Source of the DNA: Atlantibacter hermannii
GTDB taxonomy: Bacteria; Pseudomonadota; Gammaproteobacteria; Enterobacterales; Enterobacteriaceae
NCBI RefSeq assembly: GCF_009907385.1
Contig: NZ_JAAATR010000042.1
Location: forward strand, 1-64,000
Direction of reading: 5' to 3'
DNA length: 64,000 nucleotides
Of the stretch, positions 39,245 through 48,682 are shown piece by piece. How positions within the stretch are numbered: position 1 is the stretch's first letter; every line of letters begins with the position of its first letter. The notes under the pieces were generated by a model. That model did no database searches. It had not been told where the DNA came from and saw only the letters and a program-made list of their open reading frames with translations. A program made the translations under genes and the position numbers.

Positions 39245-39267
39245 GGCATCCTCAGTCAGTAACCGGG

Positions 39268-39849
39268 TTAGTCTTTATCGATACGGCTGGCTACCGCACC
39301 TTGTTGATCCCGATACTTGGCATCTTCACGACGATTGTAAGGCCGCGCGGCAGGCCCCGAGAGCGGCTCAAAACTCAGCGCGCCGATCACCATCCCCGGA
39401 CGCAGCGCCAGCGGCAGTTTGCCGGAGTTATAGAACTCAAGCACGATGCAGCCCTGCCAGCCGGGATCGATACGGTGCGCGGTCACGTGGACCATCAACC
39501 CGAGACGCGCCAGCGAAGAACGACCATCCAGCCAGCCCACCAGATCCGCCGGTAAGGTCACCGACTCCAGCGTTACCGCCAGGGCCAGCTCGCCGGGATG
39601 GAGGAAAAACGCATCACCGTCCGCCAGCACGATTTCATCACTCATCACGCGATCCAGCGCGGCGCTGACTTCCGCCTTCGGTCCGCTTAAATCAATAAAC
39701 GCGGCGGTATGGCCGCTGAAGGTGCGAAATTTGTTGCCCAGACGCACATCCACCGTCGCGCCATTAATGCGCTCTACCGGAGGACGCGGGGTAATCGCTA
39801 AACGGCCATCATCAAGCCAGGCTTCAATATCACGGTCGCAAAGACGCAT
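39268..39849 (-). CDS. dcd: dCTP deaminase
   Basis: A 193-residue trimeric deaminase, the length of K-12 Dcd. It converts dCTP to dUTP, the main source of dUMP for thymidylate in enterobacteria. Conserved features are [14 protein letters not shown] at the start, the [17 protein letters not shown] active-site block with the catalytic Glu in VLEFYN, and [17 protein letters not shown] at the C-terminus. It is 89 bp downstream of udk on the same strand. Confidence 0.97.
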   Translation of the reverse strand: MRLCDRDIEAWLDDGRLAITPRPPVERINGATVDVRLGNKFRTFSGHTAAFIDLSGPKAEVSAALDRVMSDEIVLADGDAFFLHPGELALAVTLESVTLPADLVGWLDGRSSLARLGLMVHVTAHRIDPGWQGCIVLEFYNSGKLPLALRPGMVIGALSFEPLSGPAARPYNRREDAKYRDQQGAVASRIDKD

Positions 39850-39938
39850 CGCACGCTCCTCTGTTGTGCTTCAGTTCCCGACCCGTGCAGGCCGGGAAAG
39901 ACATTATGACTCTTAAAACGGTACACGCTAACTGCGTG

Positions 39939-40580
39939 TTATTCAAAGAATTGGCTGATTTTCGCTTTGAGAATATCAATCGCAATGCGGTTTTTACCGC
40001 CGCGCGGCACGATGATGTCGGCATACTGTTTCGATGGCTCAATAAACTGGAGGAACATCGGGCGTACCGTTTTCTGGTACTGCGTCATCACCGAGTCCAT
40101 CGAACGGCCACGCTCGTTCACGTCACGTTTAATGCGGCGCATCAGACAAATATCCAGCGGCGTATCGACGAAAATCGAGAAGTTCATCTCCTGGCGCAGG
40201 CGCGCATCCGTGAGCAGCAGGATCCCCTCCAGGATAATCACTTTTTTGGGTTCGATATGGACCGTTTGCCGGGTGCGTGTATGTTCGACATAACTATAGA
40301 CGGGCAGTTCAATTGGCTTGCCGGACTTCAGCGTTTGCAGATGCTGGAACAGCAGGCTGTGATCCATGGCGTTGGGATGGTCATAGTTGGTCTTAACCCG
40401 TTCTTCCATGGACAAGTGGGTCTGATCTTTGTAATAGCTGTCTTCCGGAATAACACCAATGTGTTCGTCACCGACCTGGTCGCGCAGCTCCCGATAAAGT
40501 GTGCTGGCGATAAGGCTTTTGCCCGAAGCGGATGCGCCGGCGATGCCGATGATGACGCATTGATGAGACTTGTCAGTCAT
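39939..40580 (-). CDS. udk: Uridine kinase
   Basis: A 213-residue kinase that phosphorylates uridine and cytidine in pyrimidine salvage. The P-loop is GASASGKS (about 15-22), and the [17 protein letters not shown] and [14 protein letters not shown] segments are typical. Length equals K-12 Udk. First of a probable udk-dcd-asmA run of nucleotide-metabolism and envelope genes; divergent from the diguanylate cyclase gene. Confidence 0.97.
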   Translation of the reverse strand: MTDKSHQCVIIGIAGASASGKSLIASTLYRELRDQVGDEHIGVIPEDSYYKDQTHLSMEERVKTNYDHPNAMDHSLLFQHLQTLKSGKPIELPVYSYVEHTRTRQTVHIEPKKVIILEGILLLTDARLRQEMNFSIFVDTPLDICLMRRIKRDVNERGRSMDSVMTQYQKTVRPMFLQFIEPSKQYADIIVPRGGKNRIAIDILKAKISQFFE

Positions 40581-40919
40581 AAATGTAGCGACCTGGTTTT
40601 TAAATGAGGGGAAGGACGACGCCGAAGCGCCAAACGCGGCAATTATAGGGACTTCGCCCCCCTGATACCAGTCACAGGTGCGCTGACATCCGGTTGCGAA
40701 TAACTTTTTTTAAAGAGTGGCACCGGAACGCATTTTTTTAACCATAATCTCAGTTAATAATTCAGGCTATTGCGATTAATACAATAAAGCTGGGTGCAAT
40801 GAGAATTTATCAGACAGCGGCATAGGAATTGTAAATTGTTTGTACTAGCATAGCCCGATATGTCGAATAATGCGTCCGGGCTTTGCTCCTGGCGGCAATG
40901 CCACAACGGATTAGCGGTA
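40581..40919. promoter_or_regulatory. Intergenic region between udk and dgcE, with udk promoter
   Basis: The 339-bp gap between two divergent genes. On the udk strand a perfect -10 hexamer TATAAT lies at 40642-40647, with a weak -35 (CTGGTA) about 18 bp upstream. The half nearer dgcE is AT-rich; I could not pick a convincing promoter for dgcE and see no RNA gene. Confidence 0.5.
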
Positions 40920-43900
40920 ATGAATAAAAAGAACATGCGCGTTGAAGTTTCTACGCCTCATCCCGTATTACGGTTGCTAAGTCTGGGGCTATTAAGTTTT
41001 TTATTTACCCTGTTTTCTCTTGAGCTGACGTTGTCAGGTGCACCCCTTGCACCACTGTGGTTCCCTACCGCCATTATGATGGTGGCCTTTTATCGGCATC
41101 CGGCCTCTTTTTGGCCCGCTATCGCCGCAGTGTGCGTGGTCGGGAATTTACTGGCATCGCGGGTGTTATTATCGACAAGCCAAATTGTTTTAACCTTTCC
41201 TGTCATCAATATTCTGGAGGCCCTGCTTGGGGCCATATTACTGCGTAAACTTCTGCCATCCGCCAATCCATTACAAAATCTCAACAACTGGGTAAAACTG
41301 GCGATCGGCAGCGCGGTTATCCCCCCGTTTTTCGGCGCGGTTTTAGCGGTTATTTTTACGCCAAACGACGAGAATTTGCGGACATTTTTTGTCTGGATAT
41401 TATCGGAGTCGATTGCCGCCATCGCGCTGGTGCCCATTGGACTGCTGTTTAAATCCCATTATTTGCTGCGCCATCGTAATCCTCGCCTGTTGATGGAGAC
41501 GCTGGGGGCATTATGCGCGACCTTGCTCCTGAGCTGGCTGGCGCTGCATTACCTGCCCTGGCCGTTTACTTTTATTATTGTGCTGCTGATGTGGAGCGCC
41601 ATCCGGCTGCCGCGTCTGGAGGCGTTCACGATTTTCCTGGCAACGGTGATGATGGTTTCCCTGACGCTAACCCGTAATCCGGAAATGCTCGTCGCCCCGC
41701 ATCCCACGGTGATGATTAACGCGCCCTGGTTGCCGTTTTTGTTGATCCTGCTGCCCGCCAACGTGATGACCATGGTGATGTACGCGTTTCGCGAAGAGCG
41801 CAAGCATATTTCCGAGAGCGAAACCCGTTTTCGCAACGCCATGGAATACTCCTCCATCGGCATGGCGCTGGTCTCAATAGATGGCCGTTGGCTGGAGGTA
41901 AATAAATCCCTGTGCCAGTTCCTGGGTTACACCCCTGAAAAAATGTGCAGCATGACGTTCCAGCAAATTACCTGGCCGGAAGATTTACATGACGATCTGG
42001 AACAGCTGGAAAGCCTGATTAAGGGCGATATCAACAGCTATTCCATGGAAAAGCGCTATTTCAACCAGGCCGGTGACGTGGTCTGGGCGCTGATGTCGGT
42101 GTCCGTGGTGCGGGATAATAACGGCGCGCCGCTCTATTTCATCGCCCAGATTGAAGATATAAACGATCTCAAGCATACCGAGTGGATGAATAAGCGTTTA
42201 ATGGAACGCATCACGCTGGCGAATGAAGCCGGCGGCATCGGTATCTGGGAATGGGAGCTGGGGCCGGACATTATTAGCTGGGATAAGCGGATGTTCGAGC
42301 TGTACGATATTCCGCCGCACATTAAGCCCACCTACCAACTTTGGGCGTCCCGGGTGGTAAAAGAAGATCTCGGGTCAGTGGAAATGACGATCCGCGATGC
42401 GTTAAAAGCGCGCGTCCCGTTTAAAATCGAATTCCGTATTCAGGTGAGCGAAGGCATCCGCCATATTCGCGCGCTCGCCAATCGCGTCATTAATAAACAG
42501 GGCGATGTGGAACGTCTGCTCGGCGTGAATATGGATATGACTGAAGTTAAACAGCTTAACGAGGCCCTCTTCCAGGAAAAAGAGCGTCTGCATATTACGC
42601 TCGACTCCATCGGTGAAGCGGTAATTTGTACCGACGTCGATATGAAAGTGACCTTTATGAACCCGGTCGCGGAGACAATGAGCGGCTGGTCGCAGGAACA
42701 GGCCATAGGGCAACCGCTGCTGTCGGTTCTGCGTATTACTTTCGGCGATAAAGGCCCGCTGATGGAAAATATCCACAGCGGGGACGTCAGCCGCTCCGCC
42801 ATCGAACAGGATGTGGTATTACACTGCCGCAACGGCGGAAGCTACGACATCCACTACACCGTAACGCCGCTCAGCACGCTGGACGGGCAAAACATCGGTT
42901 CCGTGCTGGTGATACAGGATGTCACCGAATCACGCAAAATGCTGCGCCAACTGAGCTACAGCGCTTCGCACGATGCCCTCACCCATCTGGCAAACCGCGT
43001 CAGTTTTGAAAATCATCTCAAGCGCCTGCTGCAAAGCGTCGGCGAAAACCATCAGCGCCACGCGCTGGTGTGCATCGACCTCGATCGCTTTAAAGCGGTA
43101 AATGATACCGCAGGCCATGCGGCGGGGGATGCTTTGCTGCGCGAACTGGCGTCACTGATGCTGGGTATGCTGCGCACCACCGATATTCTGGCGCGCCTCG
43201 GCGGCGACGAATTCGGCCTTCTGTTGCCGGACTGCGGCATCGAAAACGCCTATACCATTTCAACCCGGCTGATTCAGGCAGTGAACGACTACCACTTTAT
43301 GTGGGAAGGCCGTTTGCACCGCATCGGCGCCAGCGCCGGGATCACGCTGATCGACGCCAGTAACAATCTGGCCTCTGAGGTCATGTCCCAGGCAGATATC
43401 GCCTGTTATGCCTCGAAAAACAAAGGGCGCGGCGTGGTAACGGTTTATGAGCCGCAGCAGCAGCATTTGCAGCAGCAGCGCACGCTGCTGGCCCATGAAG
43501 AACAGGCGCGGATTATTAACGACAATCATATGATGCTGCTGGCCCGCGCCGTGGCGTCGCCGCGCATTCCGGAATCCACCAACTTCTGGCTGCTGTCGCT
43601 GCGACTGTGGACCAGCGATGGCAACGTGCTGGAGGAGTCGGCGTTTCGCTCAGGGCTCACCGACCCCGCGCTTTCGTGCGCGCTTGACCGCCGCGTGTTG
43701 ACTGATTTTCTGCACAACCATGCTACCGCCATCACGCTGAAAGGCTTTGGCATCGCTCTGCCTTTATCGCCTCAGGGCATCGCCAGTGATGAGACCATTA
43801 ACGAGATCCTGGCGGCGCTGAGCACCAGCGCGCTGCCGCCGCGCCTGCTGCATTTCACGCTCCACAGCGATGTACTGCTGGCGGAAGACGATCGCGCCAA

Positions 43901-44249
43901 AAACAATATGATCAAACTGCGCAATGCCGGTTGCCGCATCATCATCAGCCAGGTCGGGCGCGATATGGAAATCTTTAACCAGTTGACTCGCCAGATGTGC
44001 GACTACGTGATGATTGAGCCGGAACTGGTCACGGATGTTCACACCAACCTGATGGACGAGATGATGGTGACCATTATCCAGGGTCACGCCCAGCGGCTGG
44101 GGCTGAAGTGCATCGCCGGCCCCGCCGATCAGGCGCTGATCATGGACACGCTCTCCGGCATCGGCATCGATATGATTTGGGGCGATACCATCGCCCAGAC
44201 CCAGCCGCTGGATATGCTGCTGAACCAGGGTTACTTTGCGATTAACTGA
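40920..44249 (+). CDS. dgcE: DgcE (YegE), membrane diguanylate cyclase
   Basis: A 1109-residue signalling protein. An N-terminal MASE1-type membrane domain (about 1-300, eight or more segments) is followed by three PAS/PAC modules (about 305-680), a GGDEF domain with intact RLGGDEFG (GGDEF at 761-765) and a C-terminal EAL-like domain lacking the EAL motif. It should therefore make c-di-GMP but not degrade it. In K-12 YegE is the top cyclase of the curli cascade (with YdaM and MlrA). The frame starts at 40860, but the ATG at 40920 aligns with K-12 (MNKKNMRVEVSTPHP). Its end overlaps convergent alkA by 19 bp. Confidence 0.93.
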   Translation: MNKKNMRVEVSTPHPVLRLLSLGLLSFLFTLFSLELTLSGAPLAPLWFPTAIMMVAFYRHPASFWPAIAAVCVVGNLLASRVLLSTSQIVLTFPVINILEALLGAILLRKLLPSANPLQNLNNWVKLAIGSAVIPPFFGAVLAVIFTPNDENLRTFFVWILSESIAAIALVPIGLLFKSHYLLRHRNPRLLMETLGALCATLLLSWLALHYLPWPFTFIIVLLMWSAIRLPRLEAFTIFLATVMMVSLTLTRNPEMLVAPHPTVMINAPWLPFLLILLPANVMTMVMYAFREERKHISESETRFRNAMEYSSIGMALVSIDGRWLEVNKSLCQFLGYTPEKMCSMTFQQITWPEDLHDDLEQLESLIKGDINSYSMEKRYFNQAGDVVWALMSVSVVRDNNGAPLYFIAQIEDINDLKHTEWMNKRLMERITLANEAGGIGIWEWELGPDIISWDKRMFELYDIPPHIKPTYQLWASRVVKEDLGSVEMTIRDALKARVPFKIEFRIQVSEGIRHIRALANRVINKQGDVERLLGVNMDMTEVKQLNEALFQEKERLHITLDSIGEAVICTDVDMKVTFMNPVAETMSGWSQEQAIGQPLLSVLRITFGDKGPLMENIHSGDVSRSAIEQDVVLHCRNGGSYDIHYTVTPLSTLDGQNIGSVLVIQDVTESRKMLRQLSYSASHDALTHLANRVSFENHLKRLLQSVGENHQRHALVCIDLDRFKAVNDTAGHAAGDALLRELASLMLGMLRTTDILARLGGDEFGLLLPDCGIENAYTISTRLIQAVNDYHFMWEGRLHRIGASAGITLIDASNNLASEVMSQADIACYASKNKGRGVVTVYEPQQQHLQQQRTLLAHEEQARIINDNHMMLLARAVASPRIPESTNFWLLSLRLWTSDGNVLEESAFRSGLTDPALSCALDRRVLTDFLHNHATAITLKGFGIALPLSPQGIASDETINEILAALSTSALPPRLLHFTLHSDVLLAEDDRAKNNMIKLRNAGCRIIISQVGRDMEIFNQLTRQMCDYVMIEPELVTDVHTNLMDEMMVTIIQGHAQRLGLKCIAGPADQALIMDTLSGIGIDMIWGDTIAQTQPLDMLLNQGYFAIN

Positions 44250-45085
44250 TCCGGCTGCCAGCCGTGGTTATACCAGATGTGTAATAACGCATACGAGCGC
44301 CAGGGCGACCAGCGCTCGGCGTAACGGCGAATTTGCGCAGGGGTCATGCCGGGGAAACGGAGTTTGATGGCATAGTCATCCGGCAAAAACACGTCGGGGC
44401 TTTGCCAGCCGCGCAACGCGAAATAACTGGCGGTCCAGCGGCCAATTCCGGGTAGTTTCATCAGCGCTTTAATGCCCTGCTCGACGTTTTCCGGGCGTGA
44501 CAGCATCAGTTGCCCGTCCAGACACAACTGCGCCAGGTTAATGATGGCGTCTGCCCGCATTTTCGACATGCCCAGCGCTTTTAACGCCTCCCAACGGGCA
44601 CTGGCCAAAATCTGCGCGTCCGGAAAGCAGCGCCAGCCCGGTACACCCTCCAGCGGTTCACCATACGCCTGCACCAGTTTACTGGTCAGTTTCGCCGCCA
44701 TGGCGACGCTCACCAGTTGGCCTAATACCGCGCGGATCATCTGCTCAAACGGATCGACGCAGCCGGGCAGCCGCAAACCCGGTATCGGCGCGGCAAGTTC
44801 GCCCAGGGTGTCGATAATGGGTTGCGGGTCGGTATCGAGATCCAGCCAGCGCCGCAGCCGCGCCAGCGCCTCATCAGCAACCGGCATCAGGCCGTCGCTC
44901 AGGGTGACGTGCAGTTGATGATTCCCGGCGAGGTGAATGGTCGCCAGTCCCCGGGCATCGCCGAAAGCCATCACCCGCTGCAGGTTGTCATCGTTAATGA
45001 TTTCAACGCCCTCGACGGTACGGTGGCGTAAAAAACCGCACATCCAGGGCCAGTCATACGGGCCGCGGTAATCAATAATAAACAT
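44231..45085 (-). CDS. alkA: AlkA, 3-methyladenine DNA glycosylase II
   Basis: A 284-residue base-excision glycosylase. The HhH-GPD core is visible: ALMKLPGIGRWTASYFALRG (hairpin) and DVFLPDDYAIK, whose second Asp (about residue 237) is the catalytic Asp238 of K-12. It removes alkylated purines; in E. coli it is induced by Ada. The last 19 bases overlap the 3' end of dgcE on the other strand. Confidence 0.94.
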   Translation of the reverse strand: MFIIDYRGPYDWPWMCGFLRHRTVEGVEIINDDNLQRVMAFGDARGLATIHLAGNHQLHVTLSDGLMPVADEALARLRRWLDLDTDPQPIIDTLGELAAPIPGLRLPGCVDPFEQMIRAVLGQLVSVAMAAKLTSKLVQAYGEPLEGVPGWRCFPDAQILASARWEALKALGMSKMRADAIINLAQLCLDGQLMLSRPENVEQGIKALMKLPGIGRWTASYFALRGWQSPDVFLPDDYAIKLRFPGMTPAQIRRYAERWSPWRSYALLHIWYNHGWQPDQLIAK

Positions 45086-45215
45086 GCTATCTCCTTGAAT
45101 ACTCGATTCAGGGTAGCCTTTTCCCGCCCGTTTCGCCTTGCTTTACTATTCCGATTGCCGCCGGCACCACATTCGGCTAAAGTCGCCCCCCTTCTTCACA
45201 GGCATGGGGATGAAC

Positions 45216-46568
45216 ATGTTTATTGGTTTTGATTACGGCACCGCGAACTGTTCGGTGGCGATGATGCGTGACGGCGCGCCGCAGATGCTGACGCTGGAAA
45301 ACGGTTCCCCGCTGCTGCCGTCGATGCTGTGCGCGCCCACCCGCGAGGCGGTGAGCGAATGGTTATACCGCTGTCACGATGTCCCGACGCCGGACGATGA
45401 AAACAAAGCGCTGCTGCGCCGGGCGATTAACGCCAACCGCGAAGAAGATATCCGGGTTACCGACGCCAGCGTGCAGTTCGGGCTGGCGGCGTTGCAGCAC
45501 TATATGGACGACCCGGAAGAGGTCTGGTTCGTTAAATCGCCAAAGTCGTTTCTCGGCGCAAGCGGCCTGAAACCGCAGCAGGTGGCGCTGTTTGAAGATC
45601 TGGTGTGCGCCATGATGCTGCATATTCGCAACACCGCCGCCGCGCAAACCCACGAGTCCATCGACCAGGCGGTTATCGGTCGTCCGATTAACTTCCAGGG
45701 TCTGGGCGGCGATGACGCCAACGCGCAGGCGCAGGGCATTCTCGAACGCGCTGCGCAGCGCGCCGGTTTTCGCGACGTGGTATTTCAATATGAACCCGTC
45801 GCCGCCGGGCTGGATTTTGAATCCACCCTGGCCCAGGAAACACGGGTGCTGGTGGTGGATATCGGCGGCGGCACCACCGACTGCTCGGTACTGTTAATGG
45901 GGCCGCAGTGGGCCATGCAAGCCGATCGCGAAGCCAGCCTGTTAGGCCACAGCGGCTGCCGCATCGGCGGAAACGATCTGGATATCGCGCTGGCCTTTAA
46001 GCAGCTGATGCCGCTGTTAGGCATGGGTGGCGAGACTCAGAAAGGCATCGCCCTGCCAACGCTACCCTGGTGGAACGCGGTGGCCATCAATGATGTCCCG
46101 GCGCAAAGCGATTTTTACAGCGCCGCTAATGGCCGGCTGCTGCTGGATTTGATCCGCGACGCCAAAGCGCCTGACGACGTCGTCCGACTGCGTAAAGTGT
46201 GGCAGCAGCGTCTGAGCTACCGTCTGGTGCGGGTCGCCGAGGAGAGCAAAATCGCGCTCTCTGCCGGGGACAACCACCTGGCGCGGATGCCATTTATCAG
46301 CGACGACTTACAGGCCGCCATTTCGCAAACCGAACTGGAAACGGCGCTGACCCAGCCGCTGCAACGCATCATCGAGCAGGTGACGCTGGCGCTGGAAGCC
46401 AGCCATATCACGCCGGAGGTGATTTATCTTACCGGCGGCAGCGCCCGCTCGCCGCTGATCCGCAATCTGCTGGCCGCGTATTTGCCAGGAATACCGATCC
46501 GCGGCGGCGACGATTTCGGCTCGGTCACCGCCGGGTTAGCGCGCTGGGCAAACGTGGTGTTTCGATAA
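45216..46568 (+). CDS. yegD: YegD, Hsp70-like actin-fold protein
   Basis: A 450-residue protein with the Hsp70/actin ATPase fold but no substrate-binding domain. Phosphate-binding loops are FIGFDYGTANCSVA at the N-terminus and VVDIGGGTTDCSVL near 209-222; the adenosine loop is TGGSARSPLI. The frame opens at 45138; the ATG at 45216 (MFIGFDYG) agrees with K-12, with GGGGATGAAC before it. Function is unknown; a chaperone-like role has been suggested. Confidence 0.92.
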   Translation: MFIGFDYGTANCSVAMMRDGAPQMLTLENGSPLLPSMLCAPTREAVSEWLYRCHDVPTPDDENKALLRRAINANREEDIRVTDASVQFGLAALQHYMDDPEEVWFVKSPKSFLGASGLKPQQVALFEDLVCAMMLHIRNTAAAQTHESIDQAVIGRPINFQGLGGDDANAQAQGILERAAQRAGFRDVVFQYEPVAAGLDFESTLAQETRVLVVDIGGGTTDCSVLLMGPQWAMQADREASLLGHSGCRIGGNDLDIALAFKQLMPLLGMGGETQKGIALPTLPWWNAVAINDVPAQSDFYSAANGRLLLDLIRDAKAPDDVVRLRKVWQQRLSYRLVRVAEESKIALSAGDNHLARMPFISDDLQAAISQTELETALTQPLQRIIEQVTLALEASHITPEVIYLTGGSARSPLIRNLLAAYLPGIPIRGGDDFGSVTAGLARWANVVFR

Positions 46569-46590
46569 TGATGATGTTGTCCGGGGAAGA

Positions 46591-46887
46591 TCAGAGTGAA
46601 ATCACTCGGCTTCCTTCGGGCAGTTCGATGCTGATTTTCAGTTCGCCGCCTAAGGCTTCTGCATAACGCTTCAGTGTGGAGACTTTGATGTCATCTCCGC
46701 GCCGTTCCATGGCCGCCACCGCAGGCTGGGTTACGCCCAGTCTCTCAGCAAGTTCCTGCTGGGACATGGCGCGCATTTCTCTGATGGTCGGTAAGCCGTT
46801 TTCGGCGGCGAACTCTTCAGCCAAACGCTCAATTTCAGCCCGATGTTCAGGGGTAAGCTCTGCCAGGTGTTGCTGTAATGTTTTCAT
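46591..46887 (-). CDS. higA: HigA-like antitoxin (XRE HTH)
   Basis: A 98-residue protein. An XRE-type HTH spans about residues 40-75 (MSQQELAERLGVTQPAVAAM then ERRGDD) and a short C-terminal strand-rich tail follows (LGGELKISIELPEG). The N-terminal half is a helix with many charged residues. It starts in the ATGA overlap with the upstream toxin gene, the order (toxin first) typical of higBA. It should neutralise the toxin and repress the pair's promoter. The symbol is by family resemblance. Confidence 0.85.
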   Translation of the reverse strand: MKTLQQHLAELTPEHRAEIERLAEEFAAENGLPTIREMRAMSQQELAERLGVTQPAVAAMERRGDDIKVSTLKRYAEALGGELKISIELPEGSRVISL

Positions 46888-47216
46888 TTCCGATCCTTTT
46901 TGCGGGCAAGATAGCGCGCAAAAATCGCGTCAACCCGCTTAATCAATGTTGAGTAAAAGCGCTTCTGCCCCGTTTTCTTTCCGCCGTAAAGCATGATCGC
47001 TTGTCGGTTCTCATCAAAGGCGAAACAAATCCGCCACGGGTCGCCAGCGTATTGCAGGCGCAATTTTTTCATATTGGGGTAGAGGGATCCGAAGAGCGTA
47101 TCCACCCGTGGTCGACCCAGTGCCGGGCCGGTTAACTCAACGCGATTCTGCAACCCAAGCTCCTGATCATAAAGCCACTGCTCAAACTCTGGCGTGAAGA
47201 TAACCGTCCATGTCAT
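46884..47216 (-). CDS. higB: HigB-like toxin (RelE superfamily, DUF891/Gp49)
   Basis: A 110-residue basic protein. KKLRLQYAGDPWRICFAFDENRQ followed by IMLYGGKKTGQKRFY is the characteristic core of HigB/Gp49-type mRNA interferases, which cut mRNA on the ribosome. The ATG at 47214-47216 (MTWTVIF) follows GAGGTGGTT; the frame's first codon is a GTG two codons earlier. Together with higA it forms a toxin-antitoxin pair inserted between yegD and mdtA, where K-12 has yegI-yegL. No truncation is seen, so it looks functional. Confidence 0.87.
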   Translation of the reverse strand: MTWTVIFTPEFEQWLYDQELGLQNRVELTGPALGRPRVDTLFGSLYPNMKKLRLQYAGDPWRICFAFDENRQAIMLYGGKKTGQKRFYSTLIKRVDAIFARYLARKKDRK

Positions 47217-47231
47217 AACCACCTCATAAAG

Positions 47232-47251
47232 GGTAATTTATAATTTTTACC
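47232..47251 (-). promoter_or_regulatory. Candidate higBA operator
   Basis: GGTAA (47232-47236) and TTACC (47247-47251) are inverted about an AT-rich centre containing TTATAA on the minus strand, 16 bp upstream of the higB start. A perfect TTGACA lies further upstream (47269-47274, minus strand), but its spacing to a -10 is not ideal. Autorepression by HigA is expected from the family. Confidence 0.35.
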
Positions 47252-47359
47252 TGAACCACACTTTAAACTGTCAAAATTTGTACTGCTGATTGCCGTGTCG
47301 ATCCTGCGAGAAATCCCGAATAACTGCATGGATTCGGAGGAATCCTGAAGCTGTTCCAT

Positions 47360-47377
47360 ATTTCCTCCATTTTTCCC
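47360..47377 (+). promoter_or_regulatory. Candidate BaeR box upstream of mdtA
   Basis: ATTTCCTCCATTTTTCCC resembles the BaeR site recalled as TTTTTCTCCATDATTGGC, sharing the CTCCAT core and the flanking T-runs (about 13 of 18). It lies 67 bp upstream of mdtA, whose operon encodes BaeSR. Confidence 0.5.
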
Positions 47378-47443
47378 CCGTCGCTGATCTCTAAACTAGT
47401 ATCATTACGCCTAATCGTTTCAGGATAAGAAGACGTTTAACTT

Positions 47444-48682
47444 ATGAAAGGTACTGGTTTATCGCGTTGGATGTGGCCCATCGTTATTGTTATCGCCATC
47501 GTCGCGGGCCTGGGATACTGGCACGTTCAAAAGCCCGACGCGCCGTCGGGCCAGCACGCTTCCGGTCAGCAGCGCAAAGCGGGCGGCGGTCGCCCCGGGA
47601 TGCGCGGCGCGCTCGCGCCGGTACAGGCGGCAACCGCCGTCAGCGCAGCGGTTCCCCGCTATCTTTCCGGGCTGGGTACTATCACCGCCGCCAATACCGT
47701 TACCGTGCGCAGCCGGGTTGACGGGCAGTTGATGGCGCTGCACTTCCAGGAAGGGCAGCAGGTGAAAGCGGGCGATCTGCTGGCGGAAATCGATCCCAGC
47801 CAGTTTAAGGTGGCATTAGCCCAGGCCGAAGGCCAGCTGGCGCGCGATAAAGCCACCCTCGCCAATGCCCGGCGCGATTTAGCGCGCTATCAGCAGTTGA
47901 GCAAAACCAACCTGGTTTCGCGCCAGGAGCTGGATGCCCAGCAGGCGCTGGTCAATGAAACCCTCGGCACTCTCAAGGCTGATGAAGCCGCCGTCGCCAG
48001 CGCGCAATTACAGTTGACCTGGAGCCGCATCACCGCGCCGATTGACGGCCGTGTCGGCCTCAGGCAGGTGGATATCGGCAACCAGATTTCCAGCGGCGAC
48101 ACCAACGGCATCGTGGTGCTGACCCAGACCCATCCTGTCGACGTGCTGTTCACCCTGCCGGAGAGCGATATCGCCACCATCGTGCAGGCGCAAAAAGCCG
48201 GGAAAACCCTGACGGTGGAAGCCTGGGATCGCACCAACACACAGAAGCTCAGCACCGGGGCCCTGCTCAGTCTGGATAACCAAATCGACGCCGCCACTGG
48301 CACCATTAAGCTCAAGGGCCGTTTCGAAAACCAGGATGATGCCCTGTTTCCCAACCAGTTCGTTAACGCCCGCATGCTGGTGGACACCCAGCAGGACGCC
48401 ATCGTTATCCCCACCGCCGCGCTGCAAATGGGCAACGACGGTCATTTCGTCTGGGTGTTGAACAGCGATAACAAAGTCAGCAAACATACGGTGACCACCG
48501 GGATTCAGGACAGCGAAAAAGTGGTGATTACCGCCGGGCTGTCGGCAGGCGATCGCGTAGTGACCGACGGGATCGACCGTCTCACCGAAGGAGCCAGCGT
48601 GGAAGTGGTGGACGCGCATAACGCCAAGGCCGGGACGCCGAAAGAGGCTCCGACGCAAAAACGGCAGGGAGCGCAGTCCTGA
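47444..48682 (+). CDS. mdtA: MdtA, periplasmic adaptor of the MdtABC efflux pump
   Basis: A 412-residue membrane-fusion protein. It has an N-terminal membrane anchor (about residues 9-27), a lipoyl/hairpin region ([33 protein letters not shown], coiled coil to about 190) and beta-barrel domains. It links MdtBC to TolC. Its N-terminal 55 residues differ most from K-12. First gene of mdtABCD-baeSR; its stop overlaps the mdtB start by one base. Confidence 0.95.
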   Translation: MKGTGLSRWMWPIVIVIAIVAGLGYWHVQKPDAPSGQHASGQQRKAGGGRPGMRGALAPVQAATAVSAAVPRYLSGLGTITAANTVTVRSRVDGQLMALHFQEGQQVKAGDLLAEIDPSQFKVALAQAEGQLARDKATLANARRDLARYQQLSKTNLVSRQELDAQQALVNETLGTLKADEAAVASAQLQLTWSRITAPIDGRVGLRQVDIGNQISSGDTNGIVVLTQTHPVDVLFTLPESDIATIVQAQKAGKTLTVEAWDRTNTQKLSTGALLSLDNQIDAATGTIKLKGRFENQDDALFPNQFVNARMLVDTQQDAIVIPTAALQMGNDGHFVWVLNSDNKVSKHTVTTGIQDSEKVVITAGLSAGDRVVTDGIDRLTEGASVEVVDAHNAKAGTPKEAPTQKRQGAQS

